Origin: a virus
Strand: one strand, 5' to 3'
IMG/VR virus record: IMGVR_UViG_3300046777_002295
Location: 1 to 41,764 of that record
Length of the DNA stretch: 41,764 nucleotides
The translations under genes were made by a program, and so were the position numbers. The notes under the pieces are model-generated. The model searched no databases and was not told where the DNA came from. It worked only from the letters and a program-made list of their open reading frames with translations. How positions within the stretch are numbered: the first letter of the stretch is position 1; every line of letters begins with the position of its first letter. This document shows positions 30,310 to 39,693 of this stretch, one piece after another.

Positions 30310-30971
30310 TATAATTGTTCCTTGCGATGCAAGTTATCACCCATATAATCAGGATACACGATATATCGTGTTGATTTTGTCATTACATGGCCGCACATTA
30401 CCCCAAAGTTGGCAAACTGCCCATATCCATTGGCTTGGCAATCAATACTAAAATACCAATCATTACTTGCGCCACCACGCTTCTCAAACTTTAAGTTTTG
30501 CAAAACGTGTCGTTGAATTAAGGTACACCCTAAACCAACACCAGCAACTTCCGCAATCTCTTGGTTTTTAGCCAATTTTGTTGCCCGATGAACATTGTCT
30601 TCTGTAATAGACAATCCCTCACTATCAGAAACGGTAACAAAAGCGTTCCAACGATGGTTTGGTAGTTGTCGCAAACAGTACACACCCATAGCCACATCAA
30701 CATTCATATCTGCTAATGCCAAAATAGCGTGTGGTGGTACAATAATGTCATCTTCAATCGCCAAGAACATATCGCAATCAGTAGTAAGAAAATGCTGACG
30801 AGCAAGTTCATAATTATGCGTTACGTTGGTGTATCCATCTTTTGACGGCTGGTCGTGTTGGTATTCCACATACATGTGTGGTTTGCCCCACTTTTGGCGA
30901 GCTTCCCACAATGCCACATGTGTTTTTCCAATCGTTCGCAATCGTGGCATAAAAATAAATAACTTGCTCAT
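30309..30971 (-). CDS. GT-A-type glycosyltransferase
   Basis: A 220-residue protein from ATG 30971 (GGGAGA upstream). A-I-E-D-D-I-I-V-P near 71-79 has the acidic metal-binding motif and hydrophobic strands of GT2-like enzymes; G-L-G-C-T-L and N-D-W-Y-F-S follow in the acceptor region. It would transfer a sugar from a nucleotide donor. Placed between a capsid-associated gene and the connector, it may glycosylate a virion protein. Substrate is unknown. Confidence 0.7.
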   Translation of the reverse strand: MSKLFIFMPRLRTIGKTHVALWEARQKWGKPHMYVEYQHDQPSKDGYTNVTHNYELARQHFLTTDCDMFLAIEDDIIVPPHAILALADMNVDVAMGVYCLRQLPNHRWNAFVTVSDSEGLSITEDNVHRATKLAKNQEIAEVAGVGLGCTLIQRHVLQNLKFEKRGGASNDWYFSIDCQANGYGQFANFGVMCGHVMTKSTRYIVYPDYMGDNLHRKEQL

Positions 30972-30990
30972 CAGCATCTCCCTTACTGAA

Positions 30991-31434
30991 TTACGCTACA
31001 ATCTGCTCAACAGAAGCCAAATCGTAATCACTGGCTGGCTCATACCGTGCAACACCAGCAAGTGCTACCACACCAAAAATTGCCGCACCGCTCGGAGTGG
31101 CTTCCATGCGAATGTACCGAACACTCTGTGCCATACATTCCTCGGAAGTAACTTCGATGATACCCTGCGTGTTATTATCGCCACTACCACTAAACGTGCT
31201 TGACGAAAACGTCTTGCCCGTCAAGGTGGTCGCAAAGGTGCTATTATCCGTACCACCCTTAATAACCGCAGTAATCGTGTTTGCGCCAATCGCACCAGCA
31301 GTAACCACAAAGATTACTCGGCGAAACAAACGCATGTCAATGCCATCGCTGTTCTGGGCAGTGCTATGACTGGCAGGGTCGATGGTGGCCACAATGGCCA
31401 AAGACTGGGAAAGCTGTTCAGTATAATGTGCCAT
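30991..31434 (-). CDS. virion protein, possible head decoration protein
   Basis: A 147-residue beta-rich protein with T-A-G-A-I-G-A-N-T-I and Y-I-R-M-E-A-T-P. It is directly downstream of the major capsid gene (13-bp gap), where head decoration or accessory proteins are found. No catalytic motif is present. Identification is by position. Confidence 0.6.
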   Translation of the reverse strand: MAHYTEQLSQSLAIVATIDPASHSTAQNSDGIDMRLFRRVIFVVTAGAIGANTITAVIKGGTDNSTFATTLTGKTFSSSTFSGSGDNNTQGIIEVTSEECMAQSVRYIRMEATPSGAAIFGVVALAGVARYEPASDYDLASVEQIVA

Positions 31435-31447
31435 GTTTGGTAAACTC

Positions 31448-32605
31448 CTAGCTCAACTTCACAAACGGTGAAACTTGGTACGAACCATCGGCAAGGGTAA
31501 TCTTGTCGTTCAATGCAGGCTGACCATCAACACGGCTCGTTACTTTCATCACAATCTCATCGGTCAAGAACGCCACTTCGTTGCTGGTAGCAATCGTAGT
31601 ATCCTTGCGATTAAGAATGTAATAAGCACTGCGGTCAATCAACAGTACATCACCTGCCGTGCCAAGTGCGGGAATCTTTTCAGTGTAGATTACGGGAATG
31701 CCAAGCAATCGGGTTTCTGGCCGCCCTTGCAAGTCACGGAGGAACGTTACAAAGTTGCCGCTGGTAGCAAGATTCATCAAGTCAGGCATAACGCTTTGGT
31801 GCATGATAAATACTGCACGACCAACTGATGCACTTGGCAAACGGGCAATCATGTTCTGTGCATCTTCAAGCTTAAAGCGACTTGAAGTGTTGCGGGTTAC
31901 TGAATAGGTAGCAGGAGCATTCATAATACCCAACGGCTTACCAACGCCATCGCCATTAAAGAATGCGTAATCCTCAAACCATCCTTTGGCCTCGCCAAAC
32001 TTCTGGATAAGCATTGACGACATTGCATCAGCATCGCTCAACAGCTCATCAGAAACTTGAACGTATGCGCCAAGCTTGTTGACTTTCAAGTCAATCATGT
32101 CAAGACGCATCGTGGTCTGCTGAATATTGCCACGCTCTGCCGTCCAATACAACTTAATGCCACCAAGCATAGCACTACTGCCATCAGGAGCAATCGTTTG
32201 GTCAATGCGAGGGGCTTTGTATTCCGACAACGTGGTAGGAATAACCGTAGCACCACCTCGAATTACTCCACTTTCAACAGCGTAGCCATCAATCATACTG
32301 GCATACTGTGGCGGAACAGCATAACCACCAAACTTGCCATCTGATTCGTATTGAGCTTTCGTTTCATAAATTGTACTCAAACGCTTAGTATCACCACGCA
32401 AAATGCTTGCAGTAAAGTCAGCAAAGTTTTTTACTTCCTTGTCAGCACTGCCGCCATCGGGAGATACCACGCCATTCTTGGCAACAATGGGGTCGTTAAG
32501 CATGTTCTTCAACACGTCTGCCTTTAGACCATCCATTACATCAGTCTTGATGCTTCCCGAAATCATAGAAGCAAGTTTCTCGTAATCAATCAAAATGTCC
32601 GACAT
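31448..32605 (-). CDS. major capsid protein, HK97 fold
   Basis: A 385-residue protein with an N-terminal scaffold-like region (about 1-75) and the HK97-fold features: G-G-Y-A-V-P-P-Q-Y, V-S-D-E-L-L-S-D, F-F-N-G-D-G-V-G-K-P-L-G-I near 220 and an adjacent domain. The protease gene upstream would remove the delta region during maturation. It starts behind GAGGA. Confidence 0.9.
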   Translation of the reverse strand: MSDILIDYEKLASMISGSIKTDVMDGLKADVLKNMLNDPIVAKNGVVSPDGGSADKEVKNFADFTASILRGDTKRLSTIYETKAQYESDGKFGGYAVPPQYASMIDGYAVESGVIRGGATVIPTTLSEYKAPRIDQTIAPDGSSAMLGGIKLYWTAERGNIQQTTMRLDMIDLKVNKLGAYVQVSDELLSDADAMSSMLIQKFGEAKGWFEDYAFFNGDGVGKPLGIMNAPATYSVTRNTSSRFKLEDAQNMIARLPSASVGRAVFIMHQSVMPDLMNLATSGNFVTFLRDLQGRPETRLLGIPVIYTEKIPALGTAGDVLLIDRSAYYILNRKDTTIATSNEVAFLTDEIVMKVTSRVDGQPALNDKITLADGSYQVSPFVKLS

Positions 32606-32610
32606 AGTAG

Positions 32611-33516
32611 TTAATTCCTCTTCTTGCGAATAATGATAAATTGCTGTTGTGGTAACGCATTTAACAATGCCTCTTGTTCCACCTTTTCAGCAGAATTGTT
32701 AATGATGTGAGTACGTGGGTCAGCAGGTGTAGCTGTAACGCTTAATTCACCAGTAATCCAACGCTTGATATTTCCTCTGTCACGTATTACTACGTGTGGC
32801 AAAGCACCCGTTGATAAACCAAGTTGACCGTTATCAATTAACTGCTTAATTTTTTCTGCATATTTGTGGCGTTTATCAATTTGGAATTGAAACCAAACGC
32901 CAACATCATCAGTTTTAGCATCAAGCACGCTACCGATTGGGTCTTTTTCACCATCAAGCGTATGGTCAAGAAATAATGGCATTCCTTTTACCGAACGCTC
33001 AAAACCAAATTGAGTATCTTTGGTAAAAGTGTCACCAGTTAAATCTTTACCACCAAACGCTACTCCCAATCCAGTATACACGTAATCACTGTTTTGGATA
33101 ATGTTGTTTACTGGAAGTGATTTGACAAAATTGATGCTGGTATTCAGCAATTCCATCATTTCTTTTTCATGGGGGTCTTCTTGGTTTTCGAGTACGGATT
33201 TTGTTCCATCATTTTGTCCGTCTTCTTGGTCTTCTTGTCCATCTTCTTCATCAGAATCCTGACTTTCTAGTGAATCTTCACTAATAATGTAAAACCGACA
33301 TATACCTTGTGATTCTACTTGGCCATACACAATGGCACAACCAGCACCACGAAAAAATACACATTCGGCACAGCACTTGCCGCCATTGTTTTTATTTTGA
33401 GAAGCATCTTTGTAATCACATCCATCAGCATCACTAGTCTGTTGAAATGGCCCATATTCCATTGTGATACTAATTAGTGATTTTGCTAATTCTTCTTGTA
33501 GCTCTGACAATTCCAT
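32611..33516 (-). CDS. prohead protease with N-terminal Cys-rich domain
   Basis: A 301-residue HK97-type serine protease. The catalytic pair is H185 (L-F-L-D-H-T-L) and S235 (L-G-L-S-T-G-A), in the usual order and spacing. Residues 33-73 hold six cysteines (C33, C48, C49, C52, C60, C73) in a C-x2-3-C...C...C pattern that resembles a HiPIP or zinc knuckle module. An Asp/Glu linker (about 80-118) joins the two parts. It cleaves the capsid N-terminus and possibly itself. Confidence 0.85.
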   Translation of the reverse strand: MELSELQEELAKSLISITMEYGPFQQTSDADGCDYKDASQNKNNGGKCCAECVFFRGAGCAIVYGQVESQGICRFYIISEDSLESQDSDEEDGQEDQEDGQNDGTKSVLENQEDPHEKEMMELLNTSINFVKSLPVNNIIQNSDYVYTGLGVAFGGKDLTGDTFTKDTQFGFERSVKGMPLFLDHTLDGEKDPIGSVLDAKTDDVGVWFQFQIDKRHKYAEKIKQLIDNGQLGLSTGALPHVVIRDRGNIKRWITGELSVTATPADPRTHIINNSAEKVEQEALLNALPQQQFIIIRKKRN

Positions 33517-33564
33517 ATATTCACCTCACAACTACAATATCACTAAATTGCAATATTGTAAACA

Positions 33565-34161
33565 TTACGTTCGATACGGTTTTCCGCCTTGTGCTTTGAC
33601 CATCTTTTCATACAACGACACCATATACATACTGCCATATCTACTTGGCCATATGTCATACTTTTGACGTGCTAACCGTCTTGCACGTTTATACAATGCA
33701 GGATATGCCACGTGTTCGGGAACGTCAAAATTATCAACACTTCCAGGTATACGTTTTTTTCTCATAGTTTGTGGTTTTCGTTTTTCGTACCCTCGAATAA
33801 ACTTACCACCACGATAATGAGAACGAATACGAAATGCTTTTGTTGCACCTTTATCAAGTTGCTTTACTAACCGTGATACCCAAGCATAAGCAGAATCTCC
33901 GCCCCATCCATGCCATGCCTGCCATCCTTTACCTTGTTCGCTCCATGTACTTCCCTGTTTGTCAACGGCATGGCGACGAAACCAAGCATACATAGTACGA
34001 ATATCATTCTCGGTAAAATCTTCATTGTTGATAAGTTGACGTGCCCGTGCAAGGCCAGTTTCAATCATACCACGTTGCGACGGTGGTTTACTGGCACGTA
34101 CTTCTAATGCTCTCCGTGCGGCACGTTGTGCCGCCGCAGGTGCTTTCCAAGTTTGGCTCAT
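33565..34161 (-). CDS. head-associated protein with DUF5872-like C-terminus
   Basis: A 198-residue basic protein. Its first half (Q-R-A-A-R-R-A-L-E-V-R, then G-L-A-R-A-R-Q-L-I) is a module I recall from proteins near phage capsid or protease genes. The C-terminus (Y-D-I-W-P-S-R-Y-G-S, then G-G-K-P-Y) resembles the small DUF5872 unit. It lies between the fibre-like genes and the protease gene. A structural or assembly role is inferred. Confidence 0.5.
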   Translation of the reverse strand: MSQTWKAPAAAQRAARRALEVRASKPPSQRGMIETGLARARQLINNEDFTENDIRTMYAWFRRHAVDKQGSTWSEQGKGWQAWHGWGGDSAYAWVSRLVKQLDKGATKAFRIRSHYRGGKFIRGYEKRKPQTMRKKRIPGSVDNFDVPEHVAYPALYKRARRLARQKYDIWPSRYGSMYMVSLYEKMVKAQGGKPYRT

Positions 34162-34718
34162 TAAATCCTCGCAATCGTCAACACTTGACTTCCATCTGTT
34201 GAAGATGGTGTGGCCGCAGTAATAGTAGCCGCTCCACTTACTTGTGTATTTAATTTTATTGTAGTTGATGTCGCAGGTGCAAAAAACATTATGGTATGAG
34301 AATGCAAAACATTGGCTGTCGCAGTATTTGACGTATCAGTATATTGAAATACCAATGCTCCAGTTGTAACAAAAAGATTGCTACGTACAATCACTGCGGT
34401 AGTTGAACGAAATTGGTAAGTAAGCACATACATTCCCTCGGCAGGTAATGGAATGTTTGTAATAGGTACAGTAACAGGAAAGTTTAATTGCTGATTTGTA
34501 TAATTGGTAATAATCGTATCAAATGCAATATCAGAATTACCTGCCGCACCAAAAACTGTATTGGTGCTTTTATGAAGTACTACATTACGTTTTAATTGCG
34601 TGGTCGTTAATTCATCATAGACAAATTGCAAACTACCAGTTGCTCCAAGTTGATTATTCCACAAAGTAGCAGTTAAATTATTCCCAGTACTGACATCAGT
34701 TGGTGTATTCCACGGCAT
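34161..34718 (-). CDS. C1q/TNF-like virion fibre protein (tentative)
   Basis: The 185-residue protein starts M-P-W-N-T-P-T-D, a beginning common in phage fibre or virion surface proteins. It continues as a beta-rich, Thr/Asn-rich domain with the strand pattern of a jelly roll. It may form a trimeric surface fibre head. It lies in the head gene region rather than with the tail-tip genes. Confidence 0.5.
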   Translation of the reverse strand: MPWNTPTDVSTGNNLTATLWNNQLGATGSLQFVYDELTTTQLKRNVVLHKSTNTVFGAAGNSDIAFDTIITNYTNQQLNFPVTVPITNIPLPAEGMYVLTYQFRSTTAVIVRSNLFVTTGALVFQYTDTSNTATANVLHSHTIMFFAPATSTTIKLNTQVSGAATITAATPSSTDGSQVLTIARI

Positions 34719-34727
34719 AGTATCCTC

Positions 34728-35672
34728 CTATAAAATCTGCATGTTTCCCGAAAAATTAGTAGTAGTACCAAAAATTGTTCCTAATGTACCATCAATTACA
34801 TATGTGTCAGTTTGAGTAATATTTAATGGAAGATGTTCATAATTGTATCTACTATAAATCATCGTCATTAAATCATCTGTAATCTTTCCAACACCAATCG
34901 CAAAACATCTTAATACACCATTTTGTTCTGTCTGTAATACCCCATTAAATGGCAAATTAAAATCTGCAATTTTTCCTGCACCAATTTGTACATATCGTGC
35001 AGTATTGCTGACCATATTACAATTTGCAGTAGTATATCCATCAACACCATTAGTGATATTTGGAATTGTACACAATATATGATTATCCCACTTAAATACC
35101 ACATCTTGCCCAAAAGTATCAACATTTTCTATTGAAAAACAATAAAGTGTGTCAAAATTAAAATTATTTGTTTTAATGCGTTTGTAATTTAATCCAACAC
35201 GACAAAAAATATATGTATGATTCCCAGTTATATCATGAAATAATGACAAAGAAACACCTGACCAATACATTGGCTGGGTATTCTCAAATGTACTTCCATT
35301 TTTAATGCTATTACCAAATGATAAAATATGTCCAAATTGTCCATTATTTGCAACTTGACAAATAATAAATACATTTTGGAATCTCTGTGTTGCTGGGCCA
35401 TAGTAAAATACATTACCAACTGGAGTTACATATAATTCATTATAATTAAATGAAATATATGGACGATTAAATATATTAGACGCATAATTTTCAGCAACAA
35501 CTGTTTGTCCAACTAATTGTTGATTTCCACTATAATTGTAATCAGACCATGAATAATAATTATTGCCATTGATAACAACAGCATTACTATTGTCATTTCG
35601 TGCGGCATCCCATACTAAAGATATATTTCCAGCACGGGTAGGTATTGCGTTGCGAATGATAATTTCCGTCAT
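34728..35672 (-). CDS. beta-rich virion surface protein (lectin-like, tentative)
   Basis: A 314-residue, Asn-, Tyr- and Phe-rich protein with many short strands, a composition typical of concanavalin/laminin-G-like or fibre domains. No motif identifies it. It is transcribed between portal-side and protease genes, so a head fibre or adsorption protein is possible. The start follows AGGTGAC and overlaps the upstream stop by one base. Confidence 0.5.
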   Translation of the reverse strand: MTEIIIRNAIPTRAGNISLVWDAARNDNSNAVVINGNNYYSWSDYNYSGNQQLVGQTVVAENYASNIFNRPYISFNYNELYVTPVGNVFYYGPATQRFQNVFIICQVANNGQFGHILSFGNSIKNGSTFENTQPMYWSGVSLSLFHDITGNHTYIFCRVGLNYKRIKTNNFNFDTLYCFSIENVDTFGQDVVFKWDNHILCTIPNITNGVDGYTTANCNMVSNTARYVQIGAGKIADFNLPFNGVLQTEQNGVLRCFAIGVGKITDDLMTMIYSRYNYEHLPLNITQTDTYVIDGTLGTIFGTTTNFSGNMQIL

Positions 35673-36238
35673 TAGTCACCTCCAAAAGCAACATATACCA
35701 TAACACCACGTTTCATCATCAACGTATTTAATCGTTCACGAACACGCTTCATAAGACCAACATCATTTGGCCACTTACGTTTTTTATGAAACGATGGTTG
35801 TTGCGAAGCATAGTACATCATACCACTGTACGACGCATTATTAGTGATAGTATACCCCGAAATAGTTTCTTTAATTTTCCATTTTTCGTGCATTTTTTCA
35901 GATGGCCGCAAAACCTTACCGGATAATGACATTCGTTCATATCGGTATTTTTTTGTAGCCTTTACTGCAACACGAACATCAAACGTTTGCAAAACGTTTT
36001 TAGAACGATTATCAGCTGATTGGTAGCGATAAAACAAACCAACATCACGAATGTACAATGGATTCATACCACGGTCAGGTGGCACTGGTGGATAGTACTT
36101 CATATATGGCATAACCGCTTCATCAATCAACGTATCAAGCAATCCTTTAATACGTTTATCAACAGCATGTTTTGATACAGGTTTCTTGTATCGTTCTACT
36201 ACCATATTTAATTTACTACTCATCTTCACATACATCAT
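35672..36238 (-). CDS. hypothetical head protein, weakly HK97 gp10-like
   Basis: A 188-residue basic protein next to the portal gene. A-S-Q-Q-P-S-F-H-K-K-R-K-W-P near the C-terminal third resembles the F-H-x-R-x-x-W segment of HK97 gp10-type proteins. The N-terminus (K-K-P-V-S-K-H-A-V-D-K-R) is helical. A neck or head-closure role is possible; confidence is low. Confidence 0.5.
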   Translation of the reverse strand: MMYVKMSSKLNMVVERYKKPVSKHAVDKRIKGLLDTLIDEAVMPYMKYYPPVPPDRGMNPLYIRDVGLFYRYQSADNRSKNVLQTFDVRVAVKATKKYRYERMSLSGKVLRPSEKMHEKWKIKETISGYTITNNASYSGMMYYASQQPSFHKKRKWPNDVGLMKRVRERLNTLMMKRGVMVYVAFGGD

Positions 36239-38199
36239 ACCGTTGTTCTCCGTATTTCAATTTCACAACGACAAAATGGATGTGCTGGGGGAAGCTTATC
36301 CCATCCCTCGCCACGCCGTTTTTTGTTTAACGGTCGACACTTGAGGCATACCAATTCATCTTTGGCAGTGTTCCAAATCAATTCAGTCAACATGCCATTT
36401 TCTTCAAGAACATCTTGAAGTGCTTTACTAATGTATGCTTTGATATTCGTAAACTCGGTAACGGCAATTACTTCCGAACGTCGGTCGCCAAAAATAACTT
36501 CGTTAATCAAATCCATTGATTCAGGTGGAATCAAATCACCATTTACATATCCTTGATACATCTTGTATGTGGAATCATACAGTTGTTTGCGACGTTCCTC
36601 AAGATAATCATTGTATGGCGTTTGTAATACCCGTTCAATATCAACAGGGTCGACAATAAAAAAGTCATTATCTTGTGCAATAAGTTGGCTTAGCATTGTG
36701 CTTTTTAACACACTTACCACACCATTAGCAAACAATCGTGCAGATTCTTGAATGTCAGAATTAGGCTTTAATTGTTTTCCAACTTTACGAATACGTTCGT
36801 ACAATGGTCGTTCTTCTTCAGTAACATTTTCACCTGCTACTTTCTTGAACGCCTCAAATACATGATGTACAACTTCTACATCATGTATAGATTTTAGTGC
36901 ATCACGCAACACTAGCTGGTCGGCAATTTCAATTTGGTCTGACACAAACGATACATCAGCATTTTTTCCACGCTTAATGGATTTAATTGACTTTTGCTTC
37001 CAACGTTGCAAATCGTCATAATTAAATCGTTTTGGCATGTCTATTGCCGTATCATCAACGACCATTTCTTCCTGTGTAAACTTGTCAGCAACATCATTGG
37101 GAGCATATTGCATTGGTGCATATCCCATCATGTCACGGGCTTCGTCTACTGTTAGCACAGGAGAACCAACAAGCGTCATAATACCTTGTGCTTTTTCCAA
37201 TTCATCACGCTGGTACGTTTCCAACTTGTCTGGCCGTGGCTCAATATGCAATCCTGCTTTTTCCAATAGTTGTTCGTTAATTGCATCACAAATTAACCGA
37301 CATTGTGGTACGATGGTGTTTTCATAAAACGACAACGTATCCACTTTGGCAGTGGCATAGGTAGCGGCATTTGACAACACAAGTGAGTGTGGAACACCAA
37401 GTGCAGTCAACGTATCAGTACGTGCCTGTTCGGTCAAATCAGGATTTACAGTGTCTTTCAACGTGTCGCCAATAATAATTGGTTTTACATCTGCTCGAAT
37501 TGCCACCGTGTTCCACGCATTGCGAACACCCGATACAAATCGCTTCCACCAATTTTCTAGCTTTTCCATTTCAGCTTGTTGAGCTGGGCCAGCAACAGAT
37601 AATAGTGTTGCTTTAATTGCGCCACGTCGCCAAAAGTTTTCTAAAAATTGGTCAAGGAAATATAGAGTACTTGCCGAACGCATTGCCACTTGAGCATCGC
37701 CCTGTCCATAACCACTTTCGTACTCTACTGATGGCATCCATATGTAGATTACTTCGTTCAATCCAAGTTTAATGGTTTTGTTTCCAATGCGTCGAACAAA
37801 ACCAGTTAATCCTTGATTTTGATTATATTCTGGCTCAATCGTGGTCGGAAGCGCACAGCGCAAACGACCATTTAATCCAAAACGATTTCGTTCAATAAGA
37901 AGATATGCACGACCGTACAAACACAAATGCAATTCCACTTGGTGCATAAGTGGTCGCATCATTCGCAAAAACTTCACAACATCTTCTTGTGCAGTAATAT
38001 CTTCTTGATTACGCATCATGATGTATGGCATACTAGCCACCGCTTTGGCACGAATAGTTACCGCACGATGCAATACGGGAACAGTATGAAATGCTTGAAT
38101 TGGCGAAATTGTGTTTGTATCATCAGGTTTCCCCTCAATATATCGCCAATAACTTGAGGGAAATGCCTCGATTGGAATGCTCTTAATATTTAATCCCAT
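36235..38199 (-). CDS. portal protein fused to MuF domain
   Basis: A 654-residue protein. Residues about 1-370 match HK97-type portals (Y-G-R-A-Y-L-L-I-E-R near 108, then the wing and crown helices). The C-terminal part (about 560-654) has the MuF ending C618-x2-C621, H640, C643 and C645 in the frame P-P-A-H-P-F-C-R-C. Portals and MuF minor head proteins are usually separate genes; the fusion fixes one MuF copy to each portal subunit. It overlaps TerL by 10 bp. Confidence 0.85.
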   Translation of the reverse strand: MGLNIKSIPIEAFPSSYWRYIEGKPDDTNTISPIQAFHTVPVLHRAVTIRAKAVASMPYIMMRNQEDITAQEDVVKFLRMMRPLMHQVELHLCLYGRAYLLIERNRFGLNGRLRCALPTTIEPEYNQNQGLTGFVRRIGNKTIKLGLNEVIYIWMPSVEYESGYGQGDAQVAMRSASTLYFLDQFLENFWRRGAIKATLLSVAGPAQQAEMEKLENWWKRFVSGVRNAWNTVAIRADVKPIIIGDTLKDTVNPDLTEQARTDTLTALGVPHSLVLSNAATYATAKVDTLSFYENTIVPQCRLICDAINEQLLEKAGLHIEPRPDKLETYQRDELEKAQGIMTLVGSPVLTVDEARDMMGYAPMQYAPNDVADKFTQEEMVVDDTAIDMPKRFNYDDLQRWKQKSIKSIKRGKNADVSFVSDQIEIADQLVLRDALKSIHDVEVVHHVFEAFKKVAGENVTEEERPLYERIRKVGKQLKPNSDIQESARLFANGVVSVLKSTMLSQLIAQDNDFFIVDPVDIERVLQTPYNDYLEERRKQLYDSTYKMYQGYVNGDLIPPESMDLINEVIFGDRRSEVIAVTEFTNIKAYISKALQDVLEENGMLTELIWNTAKDELVCLKCRPLNKKRRGEGWDKLPPAHPFCRCEIEIRRTTV

Positions 38200-39356
38200 A
38201 GTAGCAATTTCCCTCCGTTGCCAAGCATTGGTAATGCTCCACTTACCGCATCAACATAATCATCATGCCTACCCACAGGAAACATACTAACTTCGTCAAT
38301 AAAATCCTCACACCATTGACCAGCAACAAGAAACAACTTTCCTTGTTCTGCCCGTGTTGCCCAAGCCATTGCACGAGTTACTTTATCTTTCTCTACCGAC
38401 AATCCTGATAAATTAACATGTGCAATTTCGGGAATACGCATCAATTCTTGAATTGCCGCAATTCCATGCAACGCTTTTTCTACATAATGAAATACGTATG
38501 GCTCGGCAATCATTGTTTGTATCATTAACTTCCGAACGTCAGGCCATTCCATTTTTACATGAATGGCATCACGAATATACATATTTCCCTCATCATCCAT
38601 TGCTACTGCAACAGATGCAGTAAAGTCTGCTTGTGTACGAGTACTTGCCGCCAAATCCCAGTATCGTACCCACATCAAACCATCGGGAGCTTGTGGTATC
38701 ATGCGAAACCATGAACGACGAAACATAGCATCAGATACATCAAGAAACTCACCATCAATTTCTTGTGCCTGCCATTCACTTGTGTATGATTGCATCAATG
38801 ATTCCACAAAGCCCTCTGGCAAAAATGGGTTATCCCTTGTACTTGACTTGATTATTGCATAGTTTTGTTTATTCGTAAACAATTTATATAACCAGTTTTT
38901 TCCTCGGGGAGTTGTAACTGCCCATCCTCTCCCAGGGCTTTTACGCAGACGACCAATCATAATGTTCCAAACAATTTCTGGAAGCATGGCGGCTTCGTCT
39001 AGCATAAACCACCCAATATTTGGGCCACGTAACCGTTCAGGATTTTGTCCTGACATAAATATGATTTTGCGATTACCATACAATTCGGCAGTCATATCAC
39101 CTGCCTTGAAATCTTTTAGGATTCCTGCACTGCGTGATAATTCCAAAAAAGTTTCCAATGTCGCTTCTCGCAACATCGGAAATGTTGGTGCAACGACCAT
39201 GCCTGTTGAGTTAGGTGGTTGACGAAATGCTTCGACAACACCAGCACGGGTTTTACCACTACCGATTCCACCTACAAACAATCGAAACTTTGCTTCACTC
39301 TTCCAAAAGTTTTGTTGGGGCTTCGTTGATTTCGAGTGTTTGACTGTGGTTATCAT
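38190..39356 (-). CDS. terL: terminase large subunit
   Basis: A 388-residue packaging motor from ATG 39356. It has Walker A G-G-I-G-S-G-K-T (29-36), Walker B F-M-L-D-E-A (117-122), and nuclease aspartates in Y-W-D-L-A-A-S and H-D-D-Y-V-D-A. A longer start at 39419 has no ribosome-binding site; at 39356 AGGAG is very close, so the true start is uncertain. The gene overlaps terS by 62 bp. It cuts and pumps phage DNA through the portal. Confidence 0.9.
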   Translation of the reverse strand: MITTVKHSKSTKPQQNFWKSEAKFRLFVGGIGSGKTRAGVVEAFRQPPNSTGMVVAPTFPMLREATLETFLELSRSAGILKDFKAGDMTAELYGNRKIIFMSGQNPERLRGPNIGWFMLDEAAMLPEIVWNIMIGRLRKSPGRGWAVTTPRGKNWLYKLFTNKQNYAIIKSSTRDNPFLPEGFVESLMQSYTSEWQAQEIDGEFLDVSDAMFRRSWFRMIPQAPDGLMWVRYWDLAASTRTQADFTASVAVAMDDEGNMYIRDAIHVKMEWPDVRKLMIQTMIAEPYVFHYVEKALHGIAAIQELMRIPEIAHVNLSGLSVEKDKVTRAMAWATRAEQGKLFLVAGQWCEDFIDEVSMFPVGRHDDYVDAVSGALPMLGNGGKLLLWD

Positions 39357-39693
39357 CTCCTGTTGAGATGTCGATGATGTAGTCACGTTTAATCTCCTGT
39401 TCGATAACACGGCGACCATAAATATGGGGGAAACGTCGCTCTAACTTCCAAGCGGCCGCCTGCCATACTCCCGATGATGCGGCTTGGTCAATAACATGTA
39501 GCCATCGAAGTGTTGCTTGAGATTCTGCTAATTCTACCTGCTCACGAAACTCTGGATATTGTTCCATCCAATCATAGTAAGTGCGTGTGGCAATTCCAGC
39601 ATAGCCACACGCATGAATGATTGTTGCCCCTTGACCAATCGCCATTAAAAATCGTTTTACCCTGTCAGGCGTATATTTATTTACTAAAGCCAT
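39295..39693 (-). CDS. terS: terminase small subunit
   Basis: A 132-residue protein with an N-terminal helix-turn-helix (V-K-R-F-L-M-A-I, then Y-A-G-I-A-T-R-T-Y-Y-D-W) that binds the packaging site. A helical oligomerisation part follows, with W-K-L-E-R-R-F-P-H. It overlaps terL and the ParB-like gene. It recruits the large subunit and selects phage DNA. Confidence 0.85.
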   Translation of the reverse strand: MALVNKYTPDRVKRFLMAIGQGATIIHACGYAGIATRTYYDWMEQYPEFREQVELAESQATLRWLHVIDQAASSGVWQAAAWKLERRFPHIYGRRVIEQEIKRDYIIDISTGDDNHSQTLEINEAPTKLLEE

